Source of the DNA: CAVXDY01 sp963760715
GTDB taxonomy: Bacteria; Actinomycetota; Thermoleophilia; Miltoncostaeales; Miltoncostaeaceae
Assembly (NCBI GenBank): GCA_963760715.1
Contig: CAVXDY010000004.1
Location: forward strand, 62,001-126,000
Direction: 5' to 3'
DNA length: 64,000 nt
Part shown: one piece after another, positions 47,519-56,485 of the stretch
Layout: each line of letters starts with the position of its first letter
Position numbering within the stretch: the stretch's first letter is position 1
Made by a program: the position numbers and the translations under genes
The notes under the pieces: generated by a model
Told to the model about the DNA's origin: nothing
Database searches by the model: none
What the model saw: the letters and a program-made list of their open reading frames with translations, nothing else

Positions 47519-48922
47519 TCAGCCGATGACGGTGGGGCCGTCGATCGTGAAGCCGGGCGGGAGCGAGGCCGCCAGCTCGTCCGCGTCGAGCGCCCGCCGC
47601 GGGTCGACCTCGAGGTCCACGGGCCGGCCCTCGGCATCGCGCGGCACGTCGACGCCGGCCGCCGCCAGCCAGCGGGCGTAGAGCTCGTTCAGGTCCCGTC
47701 GCGCCGTCTCGGGCGAGTCGGCGCCCTCGGCGTTCTTGATGGGCGAGAACTCGTCCTCGCGCGCGGCCTCCACCGTGATCGTTCGCGAGGCCGCCGGCAG
47801 GGCGTCGAACAGGAACGTCTCGAACTTGATGGCGTTGGGCTCGGCCGGGCTCACCGGCTGGCCTCCGGCGTCCAGGTACGGCACGCGCTTCACCGCCCGG
47901 TGGAAGGGCAGCCGCAGACCGCCCTCGGTGAGCGCCGTCGCGAAGGCCACCTCGATGCAGTGGACGGCGATCGAGCCGGCCCAGTAGACGAGCTCGCCGT
48001 CGTCGTCCCGCTCCTCGGCCAGCTCCTGCGCCAGGTCGCTGTACTCCACCACGGCGGTGTTCCCGTCAACCCGGGCGATGACGCCCATCTTCTCGTCGGG
48101 GCCCACCTTGCGGACGACCACGGAGGTCATGTCCGCGCCCGCCAGGCGGTGATGGCCCAGCAGCTCGGGCCGGCAGACCCGCACGAGCGGGTTGTCGACC
48201 TGGAAGGTGAAGATCGTCTCCACCCCCTCGTGCGTCATCTCGTCCAGCGCTCCGGAGGTGCGGAGCGCCGACAGGAGCCCGCCGTGGCCGTCGGGGGACA
48301 GCGCCACCCGGTCCGGACCCTCCAGGAGGATCGCCCCGCTGTGGCGGTCCACCGCCGGAAGGGTCCCCTGCACCACGAAGCGCACCGACCCCGGCGCGAG
48401 ACCGAAGTTGCCGGCGTCCCGGAAGATGGCGCGCGTGGCGGCGTCGTTCTGTGGGGAGGTCAGCACGTACCAGGGCAGCCGGCCGTACCGCGCCCGGAGG
48501 GCGGCGATCTTGGCGGCGTGATGGGCGAAGAGGGTGCGCCCCGACAGCGGCGCGAACGGATAGTCGCCCTTGGGGCCGTCGAAGCCCAGGCGGGTCCCCT
48601 GGCCCCCCGCCAGCAGCACCGCGGCCACCCGGCCGTCGCGGAGCATCTGCTCGCCCACCTCGCGCGCCCGTCGCTCGCGCTCCCGCTCGGCGTCGGTGCG
48701 CGGCAGCGGGATCAGGTCGTCCGGCGCCGGGGGCTCGATGGCGCCCGCGGCGGCCGGGGCGTCGGCCGCCACCAGATCTCCCACCAGGCGGCCGATCAGA
48801 TCGAGGTCGAGGGCCTCCAGCTCGGTGCGCAGGCGGTCCCGCGGCTCCCCCTCCAGGCGCGCGAGCGCCTCGGCCAGGTGACCCTGGCCGGCCGCTCGCA
48901 GGCGCTCCTCGAGGCTGGTCAT
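47519..48922 (-). CDS. UDPGP-family nucleotidyltransferase (UAP1-like UDP-sugar pyrophosphorylase)
   Basis: A 467-residue enzyme that makes UDP-sugars from UTP and a sugar-1-phosphate. An N-terminal helical region (MTSLEERLRAAGQGHLAEAL) leads to the nucleotide motif AAVLLAGGQGTRLGFDGPKGDY. Later blocks are YVLTSPQNDAATRAIF, LSPDGHGGLLSAL, FTFQVDNPLVRV, VVVRKVGPDEKMGVI, AIKFETFLFDALPAA and EDEFSPIKNAEG. The pattern follows the eukaryotic-type UAP1/AGX branch rather than bacterial GlmU or GalU. Likely product is UDP-N-acetylhexosamine or UDP-glucose. The ATG overlaps the alcohol dehydrogenase stop (ATGA). Confidence 0.88.
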   Translation of the reverse strand: MTSLEERLRAAGQGHLAEALARLEGEPRDRLRTELEALDLDLIGRLVGDLVAADAPAAAGAIEPPAPDDLIPLPRTDAERERERRAREVGEQMLRDGRVAAVLLAGGQGTRLGFDGPKGDYPFAPLSGRTLFAHHAAKIAALRARYGRLPWYVLTSPQNDAATRAIFRDAGNFGLAPGSVRFVVQGTLPAVDRHSGAILLEGPDRVALSPDGHGGLLSALRTSGALDEMTHEGVETIFTFQVDNPLVRVCRPELLGHHRLAGADMTSVVVRKVGPDEKMGVIARVDGNTAVVEYSDLAQELAEERDDDGELVYWAGSIAVHCIEVAFATALTEGGLRLPFHRAVKRVPYLDAGGQPVSPAEPNAIKFETFLFDALPAASRTITVEAAREDEFSPIKNAEGADSPETARRDLNELYARWLAAAGVDVPRDAEGRPVDLEVDPRRALDADELAASLPPGFTIDGPTVIG

Positions 48923-50007
48923 CCCGGGCGGAGCGCCACCTTCGTCACTCCCTCGACGCGCTCGGCCATGAGGCGGTACCCCTCGGGCGCCTCGTTCAGC
49001 GGGAGCTGGTGCGAGAGCAGCGGCGCCGGGTCGATGGTGCCGTCCTCCAGCAGCGCGAGCAGCTCGGGGAAGTAGCGCGGGCCGGGAACCAGCCCGCCCG
49101 TGACCGAGATGTTCCGCAGGAACTGGTCGAACCAGTTGACGACGGGCGTCTTCCCCATGAAGTGGTCCATGCCCAGGCACGCGATGGTGCCCCCGGGCCG
49201 CACGGACGCGTGCGCGGCGGCCATCGACTCGGGACCCGAGATGGTGTCCACGACCACGTGCGCGCCCTCCCCGCCGGTGTGGGACATCACGGCCTCGCGG
49301 ATCTCCTCGTCGTCGCGCGACGTCACGGTGGAGGTGGCCCCCAGGACCGTCGCCACCGCGAGGCGATCGGGGTGGTGGCCGAGGCAGATCACCCGCTCGG
49401 CGCCCTTGGCCATCGCGCCGTGCACCGAGGCGAGGCCCACCGCGCCGTCGCCGATGACCACGACCGACTGGCCGGCAGAGGTGCCGGCCATGGTCAGGCC
49501 GTGCCAGCCCGTGGACAGCATGTCCACCAGCGGCAGCACCGACGCCTCGCGATCGGGGCCGGACAACGACTCGGGCACCGCCCACAGGGTGGTGTCGGCG
49601 TAGGGGACGCGCACCAGCTCGGACTGCCCGCCCTGCACCGAGCCGCCGTGCCGCCAGGTGCGGGGCGCCCAGCCGAAGAGCGACCACTGCGCGCAGGACG
49701 AGGCGAGCCCCTCCCGGCACCAGGTGCACTCGCCGCAGGCGACGGAGCACGACGACATCACGCGGTCGCCCACCGACACGCTCGTCACCCCGGGGCCGAC
49801 GGCCTCCACGGTGCCGATGAACTCGTGACCCAGGCGCGAGCTCGGCGGGAAGCCGAACGCCGCGCCGGCGTTGTAGATGTGGAGGTCCGAGCCGCAGATG
49901 CCGGCGAGGGTCACCCGCACGACTGCGTCGCCGGGCTGCTCGACCGCCGGCTCCGGCAGGTCCTCCACCCGCACGTCGTGCTCACCCTGGAAGGTCAGTG
50001 CCCTCAT
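48919..50007 (-). CDS. Zinc-dependent alcohol dehydrogenase (MDR family)
   Basis: A 362-residue medium-chain dehydrogenase. The catalytic zinc region is LAGICGSDLHIYN and RLGHEFIGTVEAVG, the structural zinc lobe is CGECTWCREGLASSC (four cysteines), and NAD(P) binding is at GQSVVVIGDGAVGLASVHGAM. VVDTISGPESMAAAHASVRPGG and LPLNEAPEGYRLMAERVEG complete the fold. The closest named types are threonine/formaldehyde-like dehydrogenases, but substrate cannot be assigned. AGGGGG precedes the ATG. It is coupled to the UDP-sugar pyrophosphorylase gene downstream. Confidence 0.92.
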   Translation of the reverse strand: MRALTFQGEHDVRVEDLPEPAVEQPGDAVVRVTLAGICGSDLHIYNAGAAFGFPPSSRLGHEFIGTVEAVGPGVTSVSVGDRVMSSCSVACGECTWCREGLASSCAQWSLFGWAPRTWRHGGSVQGGQSELVRVPYADTTLWAVPESLSGPDREASVLPLVDMLSTGWHGLTMAGTSAGQSVVVIGDGAVGLASVHGAMAKGAERVICLGHHPDRLAVATVLGATSTVTSRDDEEIREAVMSHTGGEGAHVVVDTISGPESMAAAHASVRPGGTIACLGMDHFMGKTPVVNWFDQFLRNISVTGGLVPGPRYFPELLALLEDGTIDPAPLLSHQLPLNEAPEGYRLMAERVEGVTKVALRPG

Positions 50008-50078
50008 TCACGCCCCCTGTCGCGGCCCGGTGGCCACGCGGCAGGATACGCGCCGCCGCCCCGATCGCGCCGCCCGGC

Positions 50079-50084
50079 TAGCAT
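50079..50084 (+). promoter_or_regulatory. Putative -10 (TAGCAT) for the OsmC gene, leaderless
   Basis: TAGCAT ends 6 nt before the GTG at 50091. Confidence 0.45.
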
Positions 50085-50090
50085 CACGTC

Positions 50091-50591
50091 GTGCTCGAGG
50101 TCCCCCACGCCAGGCTCGCCCAGAAGTTCCGCGACGAGCCGGCCCGCGCCCGGGTGAGGATCGTGGTGTCCACCGAGGCCGCCGCCGGCATGCGCTGCGA
50201 GACCACGGTGCGCGACCACACGGTGGAGGCCGACGAGCCGCGCTCGTTCGGCGGGACCGACGCCGCGCAGAGCCCCGTCGAGCTCCTGCTCACCAGCCTC
50301 GCGACGTGCCAGGCCATCACCTACCGGCTCTGGGCGGCCGAGCTCGGAATCGCCCTCGACCGGGTGGGGGTCGAGGTGACGGGCGATCTCGACCTCAGCG
50401 GCTTCCTCGGCACCGACGACGGCGCCCGCGCCGGCTACGAGGGCCTTCGCATCCAGGTCACCCTCGAGGGGCCCGAGCCCCCGGGCCGCTACGAGCAGCT
50501 CGCCGAGGCCGCCGACCGTCACTGCCCGGTGCTCGACGCGCTCTCGCATCCGGTCGCCATCGAGCGCGTCCTGAGGCTCCCCGAGGGTTAG
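50091..50591 (+). CDS. OsmC/Ohr family peroxide-detoxifying protein
   Basis: A 166-residue OsmC-fold protein, usually a dimeric thiol peroxidase for organic hydroperoxides. The two reactive cysteines are in ELLLTSLATCQAITYRLWAAE and AADRHCPVLDALSHPV, with the buried GTDAAQSPVE turn before the first. Strand region RVRIVVSTEAAAGMRCETTV and VEVTGDLDLSGFLG support the fold. The GTG at 50091 is chosen from its -10 spacing. The stop overlaps the hemQ stop on the other strand by 4 bp. Confidence 0.92.
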   Translation: MLEVPHARLAQKFRDEPARARVRIVVSTEAAAGMRCETTVRDHTVEADEPRSFGGTDAAQSPVELLLTSLATCQAITYRLWAAELGIALDRVGVEVTGDLDLSGFLGTDDGARAGYEGLRIQVTLEGPEPPGRYEQLAEAADRHCPVLDALSHPVAIERVLRLPEG

Positions 50592-51349
50592 CGCTCGACG
50601 GCGAGGCCGGCGCGCTCCAGCGCCGCCGCGGGCTCCATCACGAGCCCCACGAAGAAAGGGCCGAACTCGCCGTAGCGGGCGCTCACCTCGTCGAAGCGCA
50701 TCTCGTACACGATCTCCTTCACGACGGCCGGGTCGTCGGCCAGGAGGGTCACGCCCCACTCCCAGTCGTCGAGCCCGGTCGCGCCGGTGATGAGCTGCAG
50801 CACGCGCCCCGCGTAGCGCCGGCCCACCACCGCGTGGCCGGCCATCAGCCGCCTGCGCTCCTCGAAGGGCAGCGAGTACCAGTTGTCGTCCCCCGCGCGG
50901 CGCTTGGACATGGGATAGAAGGCGATCATGGCTCGCTGAGGCAGCCGCGGATGCAGCCGGGCGTCGAGGTAGGACTCCATCCGGCCCCGCCACTCCCCCA
51001 GCCGGGCCTCGAGGTCGTCGGCGCCCTCGGCCTCCAGGCGCGCGCGCTCCTCGTCCTCGGTGCTCGTGTACTCGCTGAGCTCGGTGAGCGACACGAACGA
51101 GTAGACCGGCTCGACCGGGCCCGCCAGCACCCGCTTGGCGAGGACGTCGAGGGCGTCGAGGTCCGGCCCCAGGGCCATCAGGCCCAGATCGGCCCGGCCG
51201 CCGAGCACCGAGAAGGCGATCACCTGGTTGGGCTCGCGGGCGGTGAACGCCCGGACGGCCTCCAGCACGTCCTCCGCGCCCGGCTCCCCCCGGCGCGCGC
51301 GGAGCAGCAGGTGCAGCACCCCCCACCCCTGCGACGGCGCGACGCTCAC
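50588..51349 (-). CDS. hemQ: Coproheme decarboxylase HemQ (chlorite dismutase family)
   Basis: Final enzyme of the coproporphyrin-dependent haem pathway used by Actinomycetota and Firmicutes: it decarboxylates coproheme to haem b with peroxide. The 253-residue protein shows AMIAFYPMSKRRAGDDNWYSL, the haem-contacting region FEERRRLMAGHAVVGRRYAG (His as proximal ligand) and VLQLITGATGLDDWEWGVTLLADDP, which is highly characteristic. RFDEVSARYGEFGPFFVGL closes the domain. The GTG lies 4 nt after the stop of the upstream sugar dehydrogenase gene. No other haem genes were seen here. Confidence 0.95.
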   Translation of the reverse strand: MSVAPSQGWGVLHLLLRARRGEPGAEDVLEAVRAFTAREPNQVIAFSVLGGRADLGLMALGPDLDALDVLAKRVLAGPVEPVYSFVSLTELSEYTSTEDEERARLEAEGADDLEARLGEWRGRMESYLDARLHPRLPQRAMIAFYPMSKRRAGDDNWYSLPFEERRRLMAGHAVVGRRYAGRVLQLITGATGLDDWEWGVTLLADDPAVVKEIVYEMRFDEVSARYGEFGPFFVGLVMEPAAALERAGLAVER

Positions 51350-51353
51350 TGCC

Positions 51354-52556
51354 CTAGCGGCGGACGAAGCGGTACAGCGAGCCGTTCGCGAGCACGTAGA
51401 GGTCGCCGTTCAGGCCCTCGCCGAACCCGGTGACGTTCGAGAGCGTCACGCCGAGGCGCCCGGTGTCGTCGCGCTTGGGGCCCGGCTTCGGACCGGCTCG
51501 CATGGTCCACAGCTTGCCGGAGCAGAAGTCGGCGAACACGTAGCGGCCCCGCAGCGCGGGCACCCGGGTGCCGCGGTAGACGAAGCCGCCGGTGATGGAG
51601 CACCCCTCGTCGTGGGTGTACTGCGCGACCGGGCCCACCGGCGCGCTGCCCTGAATGGGCCCGCCGCCGTCGAAGGGCGAGCGGCCCTCGAAGGCATTCC
51701 ACCCGAAGTTGACCCCGCGCGCGCCTCCGCGCAGACGGAAGTCGACCTCCTCGATGTCGTTCTGGCCGACGTCCCCGATCCAGATGTCGCCGCGGGCGCG
51801 GTCGAACGAGAAGCCCCAGGGGTTGCGCAGGCCGTAGGCGTAGACCTCGGGCGCCCCGCCTCCGCCGACGAAGGGGTTGTTCGCGGGGATGCCGTACTGC
51901 TTGCCCGGCGCGCGCGAGTTGACGTCGATGCGGAGGATCTTGCCGAGCAGGGAGTCGCGGTTCTGCGCGTTGTCGTCGGGGTCGCCGGCGCCGCCGCCGT
52001 CGCCCGTGCCGATGTAGAGGAACCCGTCCGGCCCGAAGACCATGTGCCCGCCGTTGTGGTTCTCCATGTGATCGTCCATCGAGAGGAGCACGCGGGCGCT
52101 GGCGGGGTTCGCGCGGCCGTTGGCGCCGCGCCGGTACTCGACGACCTGCTGCTGATCGCCGGACGAGTTCGTGTAGTAGACGTAGAACCGGCCGTTGCGG
52201 GCGTAGTCCGGGTGGAAGGCCAGGCCCAGCAGGCCCTGCTCGCCCCCGGACTTGACGTCGCCGGAGATGTCCAGGAACGGGGTCCCCACCAGCTTGCCGC
52301 GCTGGAGGACCCGGATGGTGCCGCTCTGCTGCACGAGGTAGAGGCGGTTGGCCTGCCCGGGGGCGTGGTAGACCCCGATCGCGTCACCGAGGCCGGTCTT
52401 CACGCGCGAGAGCCGGAAGCTCGCCGCGGCGGCGGAGGTGTGGTCGGCGGCGGCCGGCTCGGGCGCAGCCTCGCCGGACGCGCAGGCGACCGCGAGCCCG
52501 AGGACCGCGATCAGCGAGAGCGTCGCGAGCCACGGGGTGCGCGAGCGTGGGATCAC
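51354..52556 (-). CDS. PQQ-dependent sugar dehydrogenase-like lipoprotein (GSDH family)
   Basis: Exported six-bladed beta-propeller of 400 residues, soluble aldose sugar dehydrogenase type. The signal peptide ends in a lipobox-like LAVAC (about 21-25). Then come RLYLVQQSGTIRVLQRG, GEQGLLGLAFHPDYARNGRF (catalytic His region), NHNGGHMVFGPDGFLYIGTGDGG (calcium and PQQ site), GKILRIDVN, YAYGLRNPWGFSFDRARGDIW, VGQNDIEEVDF and GGFVYRG. It probably oxidises sugars on the outer face with PQQ, if the cell can obtain PQQ. GTG start 7 nt after a TAGCCT -10. Confidence 0.9.
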   Translation of the reverse strand: MIPRSRTPWLATLSLIAVLGLAVACASGEAAPEPAAADHTSAAAASFRLSRVKTGLGDAIGVYHAPGQANRLYLVQQSGTIRVLQRGKLVGTPFLDISGDVKSGGEQGLLGLAFHPDYARNGRFYVYYTNSSGDQQQVVEYRRGANGRANPASARVLLSMDDHMENHNGGHMVFGPDGFLYIGTGDGGGAGDPDDNAQNRDSLLGKILRIDVNSRAPGKQYGIPANNPFVGGGGAPEVYAYGLRNPWGFSFDRARGDIWIGDVGQNDIEEVDFRLRGGARGVNFGWNAFEGRSPFDGGGPIQGSAPVGPVAQYTHDEGCSITGGFVYRGTRVPALRGRYVFADFCSGKLWTMRAGPKPGPKRDDTGRLGVTLSNVTGFGEGLNGDLYVLANGSLYRFVRR

Positions 52557-52563
52557 CGCGGGG

Positions 52564-52569
52564 AGGCTA
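52564..52569 (-). promoter_or_regulatory. Putative -10 (TAGCCT) for the sugar dehydrogenase gene, leaderless
   Basis: TAGCCT ends 7 nt before the GTG at 52556. Confidence 0.4.
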
Positions 52570-52601
52570 GCGCAGGACGCCGCGGACGCCGCGGCGGCCG
52601 G

Positions 52602-53936
52602 TCAGGCGGCGTCCCCGACCGCGGCGGCGGCGGCGAGCTGCACGGGGTCGCGCAGCGGCGAGAGCGGCGGCGCGTACCCCAGGTCGCACTCGGCCAGCTC
52701 CCGCACGGTCAGCCCGCCCCACAGGGCCACGGAGATCGCGTGAAGGCGGGTGGAGACCTCGCCCGTCCCCGCGACCTGCCCGCCCAGCAGCCGCCCGGTG
52801 GGGCGGTCCCACACCAGGCGCACCACGATCGGGCGGGCGCCGGGCATGTACCCGGAGCGGTCGCGGCCCGCGCGCAGGATGGCCTCCGGCGTGAAGCCCG
52901 CCTCGCGCGCGACCGGGGCGTCGAGGCCCGTGGCGCCGAAGGAGACCTCCCCGAACCGCGAGACCCAGGAGCCGAGCGTGCCGGCGAAGCGCCCGGCGGG
53001 ATCGTCGCCGAGGTCGCGGACGATGTCGCGCGCCGCGATGCGGCCCTGGACGTTCGCGGTGGTCGCCAGCGGCATCCAGACCTGGCGCCCCAGCAGCAGG
53101 TGGTGGGCGGTCGCGCAGTCGCCGGCCGCCCAGATACCGCCCACGGTGGTGCGGCCCCGGCGGTCGATCGCGATCGCGCCGCGCTCCCCCAGCCCGCACC
53201 CCGCCCCCGCGGCGATCTCCGAGTTCGGCACGACCCCGGTTCCCAGGAGGATCAGGTCGAACACCTGCTCGCGGCCGTCGATGGTCGCGGCCGGGCGGCC
53301 CTCGCGGAGCACGATGCGCTCGAGGGTCGCACCGGCCCGGGCGGGCACTCCCGCCTCCTCGAGCGCGGAGACCACGGGGGCGGCCACCTCGCCGTCGAGC
53401 GCCGGCAGCGCCCGGGGGGCGGACTCCACGATCTGCAGCCGCGCACCGCGCGCGATGAGCGCCTCGGCCATCTCCAGGCCGATGGGCCCGCTCCCCACCA
53501 GGAGGATGCTCGGGTGGGTGAGCGGCGCGAGCAGGTCCTGCAGGCGCCGGGCCGAGGAGAGGTCGCGCAGCGTGACCACGCCCGGCAGGTCCACGCCCGG
53601 AACCGGCGGGCGCACCGGCCGGGCGCCCGTGGCGATCACGAGCGTCCCGTAGGCCACGTCGCCGCCGTCCGAGCAGCGCACCGTGCGCGCATCGGGGTCG
53701 ACGGCGACGGCCTCCACGCCCGTCCGGACCTCGATCCCGCGCCGGCGGAGGAAGTACTCGGGGTCGTGGTGCACCAGCTCCCCGGCGTCGGCGACCTCCC
53801 CGGAGATGAGGTACGGGATCCCGCAGGCCGCGTAGGAGACGTCCGGTCCGCGCTCGAGCACCACGATCTCCCGGTCGGGGTCGGCCCGGCGCGCCTCGCT
53901 GGCGGCCGACATGCCGGCGGCGTCGCCGCCGACCAC
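52602..53936 (-). CDS. FAD-dependent pyridine nucleotide-disulfide oxidoreductase (CoA-disulfide reductase/NADH oxidase-like)
   Basis: Flavoprotein of about 444 residues. The FAD motif GGDAAGMSAASEARR starts directly after the annotated start. The redox cysteine is in SYAACGIPYLISG (as in CoA-disulfide reductase and NADH oxidases). NAD(P)H binding is at ILLVGSGPIGLEMAEALIARG, the second FAD block is GIWAAGDCATAHHLLLG, and a dimerisation domain follows. The GTG at 53936 leaves out part of the first beta strand; the frame upstream reads SRLLVV before it but offers only CTG codons, so the true start may be a rare codon a little earlier. Function: thiol-disulfide or oxygen reduction with NAD(P)H. 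Confidence 0.88.
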   Translation of the reverse strand: MVGGDAAGMSAASEARRADPDREIVVLERGPDVSYAACGIPYLISGEVADAGELVHHDPEYFLRRRGIEVRTGVEAVAVDPDARTVRCSDGGDVAYGTLVIATGARPVRPPVPGVDLPGVVTLRDLSSARRLQDLLAPLTHPSILLVGSGPIGLEMAEALIARGARLQIVESAPRALPALDGEVAAPVVSALEEAGVPARAGATLERIVLREGRPAATIDGREQVFDLILLGTGVVPNSEIAAGAGCGLGERGAIAIDRRGRTTVGGIWAAGDCATAHHLLLGRQVWMPLATTANVQGRIAARDIVRDLGDDPAGRFAGTLGSWVSRFGEVSFGATGLDAPVAREAGFTPEAILRAGRDRSGYMPGARPIVVRLVWDRPTGRLLGGQVAGTGEVSTRLHAISVALWGGLTVRELAECDLGYAPPLSPLRDPVQLAAAAAVGDAA

Positions 53937-53998
53937 CAGAAGGCGCGAGCCGCTCCGGCTGGGGCGGTCCGCGGGGATGGCGGGAGCGGCTCCGGGTG

Positions 53999-54247
53999 CT
54001 AGGCGGTGACCGGCTCGATCGCCGGCTGGACCGCCCGGCTGACCGTGACCGGCAGGAGCCGCACGAACGCGTTCAGCTCGGCGGCCGGCGCGCCCTCGGC
54101 GATACCGCGGACGAGCCGCTCGAGCACGGCCTCCTCGCGGGGCCCGAGCTCACCGGCGACGGGCTCGAGGGCCTGCGTGAGCCGCTGGGCCACGTCAGCA
54201 TCGAGCAGCTTGAACGTCTCGATGAGCTGAGCGGGGATCTCGGCCAT
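53999..54247 (-). CDS. Small helical protein, 82 aa
   Basis: Eighty-two-residue helical protein, MAEIPAQLIETFKLLDADVA, then LTQALEPVAGELGPREEAVL and a C-terminal LNAFVRLLPVTVSRAVQPAI. It has no cysteine, membrane segment or known motif. A GATACT hexamer ends 7 nt before the ATG, supporting a leaderless start. It precedes the flavoprotein gene on the same strand by about 60 bp, so the two may be co-transcribed. Family unknown. Confidence 0.55.
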   Translation of the reverse strand: MAEIPAQLIETFKLLDADVAQRLTQALEPVAGELGPREEAVLERLVRGIAEGAPAAELNAFVRLLPVTVSRAVQPAIEPVTA

Positions 54248-54358
54248 ACGCGACAGTATCGCACAGCCGGCGGATGACGCGCCGCCACGAGGTGCCGCTC
54301 CGGGCAGGGAATCGCCGCCCCACGGCCAAAGAGCACTCGTCCGAAGGGGAGGGGTGCG

Positions 54359-54850
54359 GTGCAGTGGTGGATGGCGGGCGTCGGGCTGGCGGCGGTGCTC
54401 GCCTGGTCGGCCTGGGACCTCGGACGCGCGGGGCGCACATCGGCTCCGGCCCTCGCCACCCTGCGCGCGGCCGGGGGGCTCGGGCTCCTGGCCATGGCCG
54501 CCGACGCCCTCGTGGCCGGCTTCCCCGTGGCGGCCGCGGTCGCCGCGCTCGCCGCCGCGCCGCTGGTGGCCGGGCTCGCGGCCGGCGCCCGCCGGGCCCG
54601 CCGGGCCCGCTCCGCCGCCCGCGGGTCGCGGCCCGCGCCGCCGTCAGGAGCCGACCGGCCGCCGGCCGGTCCCCCGCTGGGGCCGCACGACCCACCGCTC
54701 GATGCGGTCCAGCACCGGCTGGTGCTCCAGCGAGGGGATCGTCCACCCGATCTCAGCGGTGCGGGCCAGGGCCTCCTGAACGAGGGCGATCGCCTCGTGC
54801 AGATCCATGGGCTCGCACGAGAGGCCCAGGTCCGCCATGGGCTCGAGTAG
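54359..54850 (+). CDS. Small membrane protein; 3' part overlaps the opposite gene
   Basis: The first 80 residues look real: three hydrophobic helices (VGLAAVLAWSAWDLG, LRAAGGLGLLAMAADALVAGF, VAAAVAALAAAPLVAGLAA) followed by an Arg-rich tail. AGGGGAGGGG lies 5 nt before the GTG, a very strong ribosome site. From about residue 95 the frame runs antisense to the C-terminus of the 581-residue gene, and the composition becomes that of a shadow frame. The true stop may be near 54640, reached by a shift I cannot place. Function unknown. Confidence 0.4.
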   Translation: MQWWMAGVGLAAVLAWSAWDLGRAGRTSAPALATLRAAGGLGLLAMAADALVAGFPVAAAVAALAAAPLVAGLAAGARRARRARSAARGSRPAPPSGADRPPAGPPLGPHDPPLDAVQHRLVLQRGDRPPDLSGAGQGLLNEGDRLVQIHGLAREAQVRHGLE

Positions 54851-56389
54851 CTCGCGCCGCAGCCGTGGCTCGGCCATGTCCGGGAGGAAGAACGCATCCT
54901 TGACCCCGCCCCCCAGCTCGTCGACGTCGATCAGCACCACGAGCGGCGACAGCCGCCGGTTCTCCTTGGCGACCGTGATGACGACCTGGCGCTGGTCGGG
55001 GGCGTCCTCGGGCGAGGTCGCCCAGGCGGCGGCCGGGCGGGCGTTCGCGAGGCCCGCGACGGCGGCCAGCCGCGACCGGGCGCCGCGGCCGGTGGCGCCC
55101 GCCGGGCGGCGGCCGGCGGCCGGGAGGATGGCCGCGATCGCCAGGCAGGCCTCGCGCCCGGCCTCGTCCGCCTCGCCGAGGAGCGCGAGGAAGGGCTCGA
55201 GGTCCTCCGGGGGGAGTGTCGCCAGCACCTCCTCGACCATCGCCTCCACCAGGTACGAGCGGCCGAGCCCGGTGAGGGCCGCGGCCACGCGCTCGGCGCT
55301 CGCCGCGTCGGCCTCCAGGGGAGGCAGCCCGGCGCGCAGGCGGAGGAAGGCCGCCTGGGCGTCGAGGTCGCTGCCGATGTCGGCGAGGCAAGCGGCCAGC
55401 TCCGAGGGGCCCTCGGGGTCGCACCGGGCCAGGCCGTCCTCGACCCAGCGCCGGGCGCTCACCTCGTCGCCCCTCCGGTAGGCGATCAGCGCGGCCTCGT
55501 AGCGGTCCTCCGGATCGTCCTCCGGGAAGGCCTCGCGCAGGACCTCCAGCGCGTCGTCGGCGCGGCCCGCGCGAACCAGCGTGCGGGCGAGCCGGCGGCG
55601 CGCGGCCGGGACCCGCTCGGGAACGTGCCTCCGCAGCACGGCCAGGAGCCGGTCCAGGACGAGGGCGGCCTCGGCGGGGCGCTCCTCGGCCAGCAGGTCG
55701 GCGACGTCGGCCTCGAGGGCGGCCACCTCCACCTCGGTGAGGCTCGCCCACTCGGTGCCGGGCGGGCCGATCCAGCCGAGATGGACCTCGTAGCCGGCCT
55801 CGGCCAGGACGACCGACAGGGGGCGGCCGGGGCCGCGCAGCGCCCCGTGGCAGGCCGCGGCCAGGGTCGCCACCGCGCTGAGGTGGGTCACCGGCGGGGC
55901 GACCCACGGACGGTCGGGCTGGAAGCGCGAGAGGCGCCCCTCCACCTCCGCGAGCAGCGCCGCCTCGTCGTCCGGCCGTGGCGGCGCGGCGTCGATGCAC
56001 CGCACCGAGACGGCCGGCCGCTCGGGGTCCTCCACCGTCACCGCGACCACCTCGCCGGGCGCGATGCCGGGAGGCAGAGGCAGCCCCACCACGAGGCCGA
56101 GCATCGCCAGCGGGGCGAGATCCGGCTCCAGGTCGAGGCGCCCCGCGGCCGCCTCCTCCCGGGTGACGACCGTGGTCAGCTCCACACCGGCCAGGGCCTG
56201 GGCGAGGCTTGCGAGCCGGCCGTCCACGAGCTGGATCACGCGCGGATCGTCACGGATCGCGCGCCGCACGGCGGCCGCGGGGTCGCGCGAGCGCGTGGCG
56301 CCGCTCGACTCGAGCAGGCGCCCCAACTCGTCCGCGCCCGCGGGGCCGTCGGCGAGGAGGGAGAGCACGGCATCGGCAATGCGCCCCAT
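54644..56389 (-). CDS. Hypothetical protein with winged-helix-like N-terminus and helical repeats, 581 aa
   Basis: Large cytosolic protein I cannot name. Residues 1-70 (IADAVLSLLADGPAGADELG, then RDPAAAVRRAIRDDPRVIQL) resemble HARE/HB1-type winged helices as found in RNA polymerase delta subunit. Residues about 75-220 are strand-rich with SVVLAEAGYEVHLGWIGPP. Residues about 225-400 look like TPR-type repeats (AALVLDRLLAVLRRHVPERV, ARTLVRAGRADDALEVLREA, EALIAY-like helices). A C-terminal alpha-beta part contains LSPLVVLIDVDELGGGVKDA. The ATG at 56389 lies 7 nt after a TATCCT -10. The 3' end overlaps the convergent membrane-protein frame by about 200 bp. Confidence 0.7.
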   Translation of the reverse strand: MGRIADAVLSLLADGPAGADELGRLLESSGATRSRDPAAAVRRAIRDDPRVIQLVDGRLASLAQALAGVELTTVVTREEAAAGRLDLEPDLAPLAMLGLVVGLPLPPGIAPGEVVAVTVEDPERPAVSVRCIDAAPPRPDDEAALLAEVEGRLSRFQPDRPWVAPPVTHLSAVATLAAACHGALRGPGRPLSVVLAEAGYEVHLGWIGPPGTEWASLTEVEVAALEADVADLLAEERPAEAALVLDRLLAVLRRHVPERVPAARRRLARTLVRAGRADDALEVLREAFPEDDPEDRYEAALIAYRRGDEVSARRWVEDGLARCDPEGPSELAACLADIGSDLDAQAAFLRLRAGLPPLEADAASAERVAAALTGLGRSYLVEAMVEEVLATLPPEDLEPFLALLGEADEAGREACLAIAAILPAAGRRPAGATGRGARSRLAAVAGLANARPAAAWATSPEDAPDQRQVVITVAKENRRLSPLVVLIDVDELGGGVKDAFFLPDMAEPRLRRELLEPMADLGLSCEPMDLHEAIALVQEALARTAEIGWTIPSLEHQPVLDRIERWVVRPQRGTGRRPVGS

Positions 56390-56396
56390 CCCGCTG

Positions 56397-56402
56397 AGGA
56401 TA
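56397..56402 (-). promoter_or_regulatory. Putative -10 (TATCCT) for the 581-aa gene, leaderless
   Basis: TATCCT ends 7 nt before the ATG at 56389. Confidence 0.45.
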
Positions 56403-56485
56403 GCGGTGGGCTCGGTCGCGGCTCCCCCCGGGCCCTGCCATGATCGGCCCGTGGTGAGACCCGCGCGCAGGCGCCCGGAGCAGGC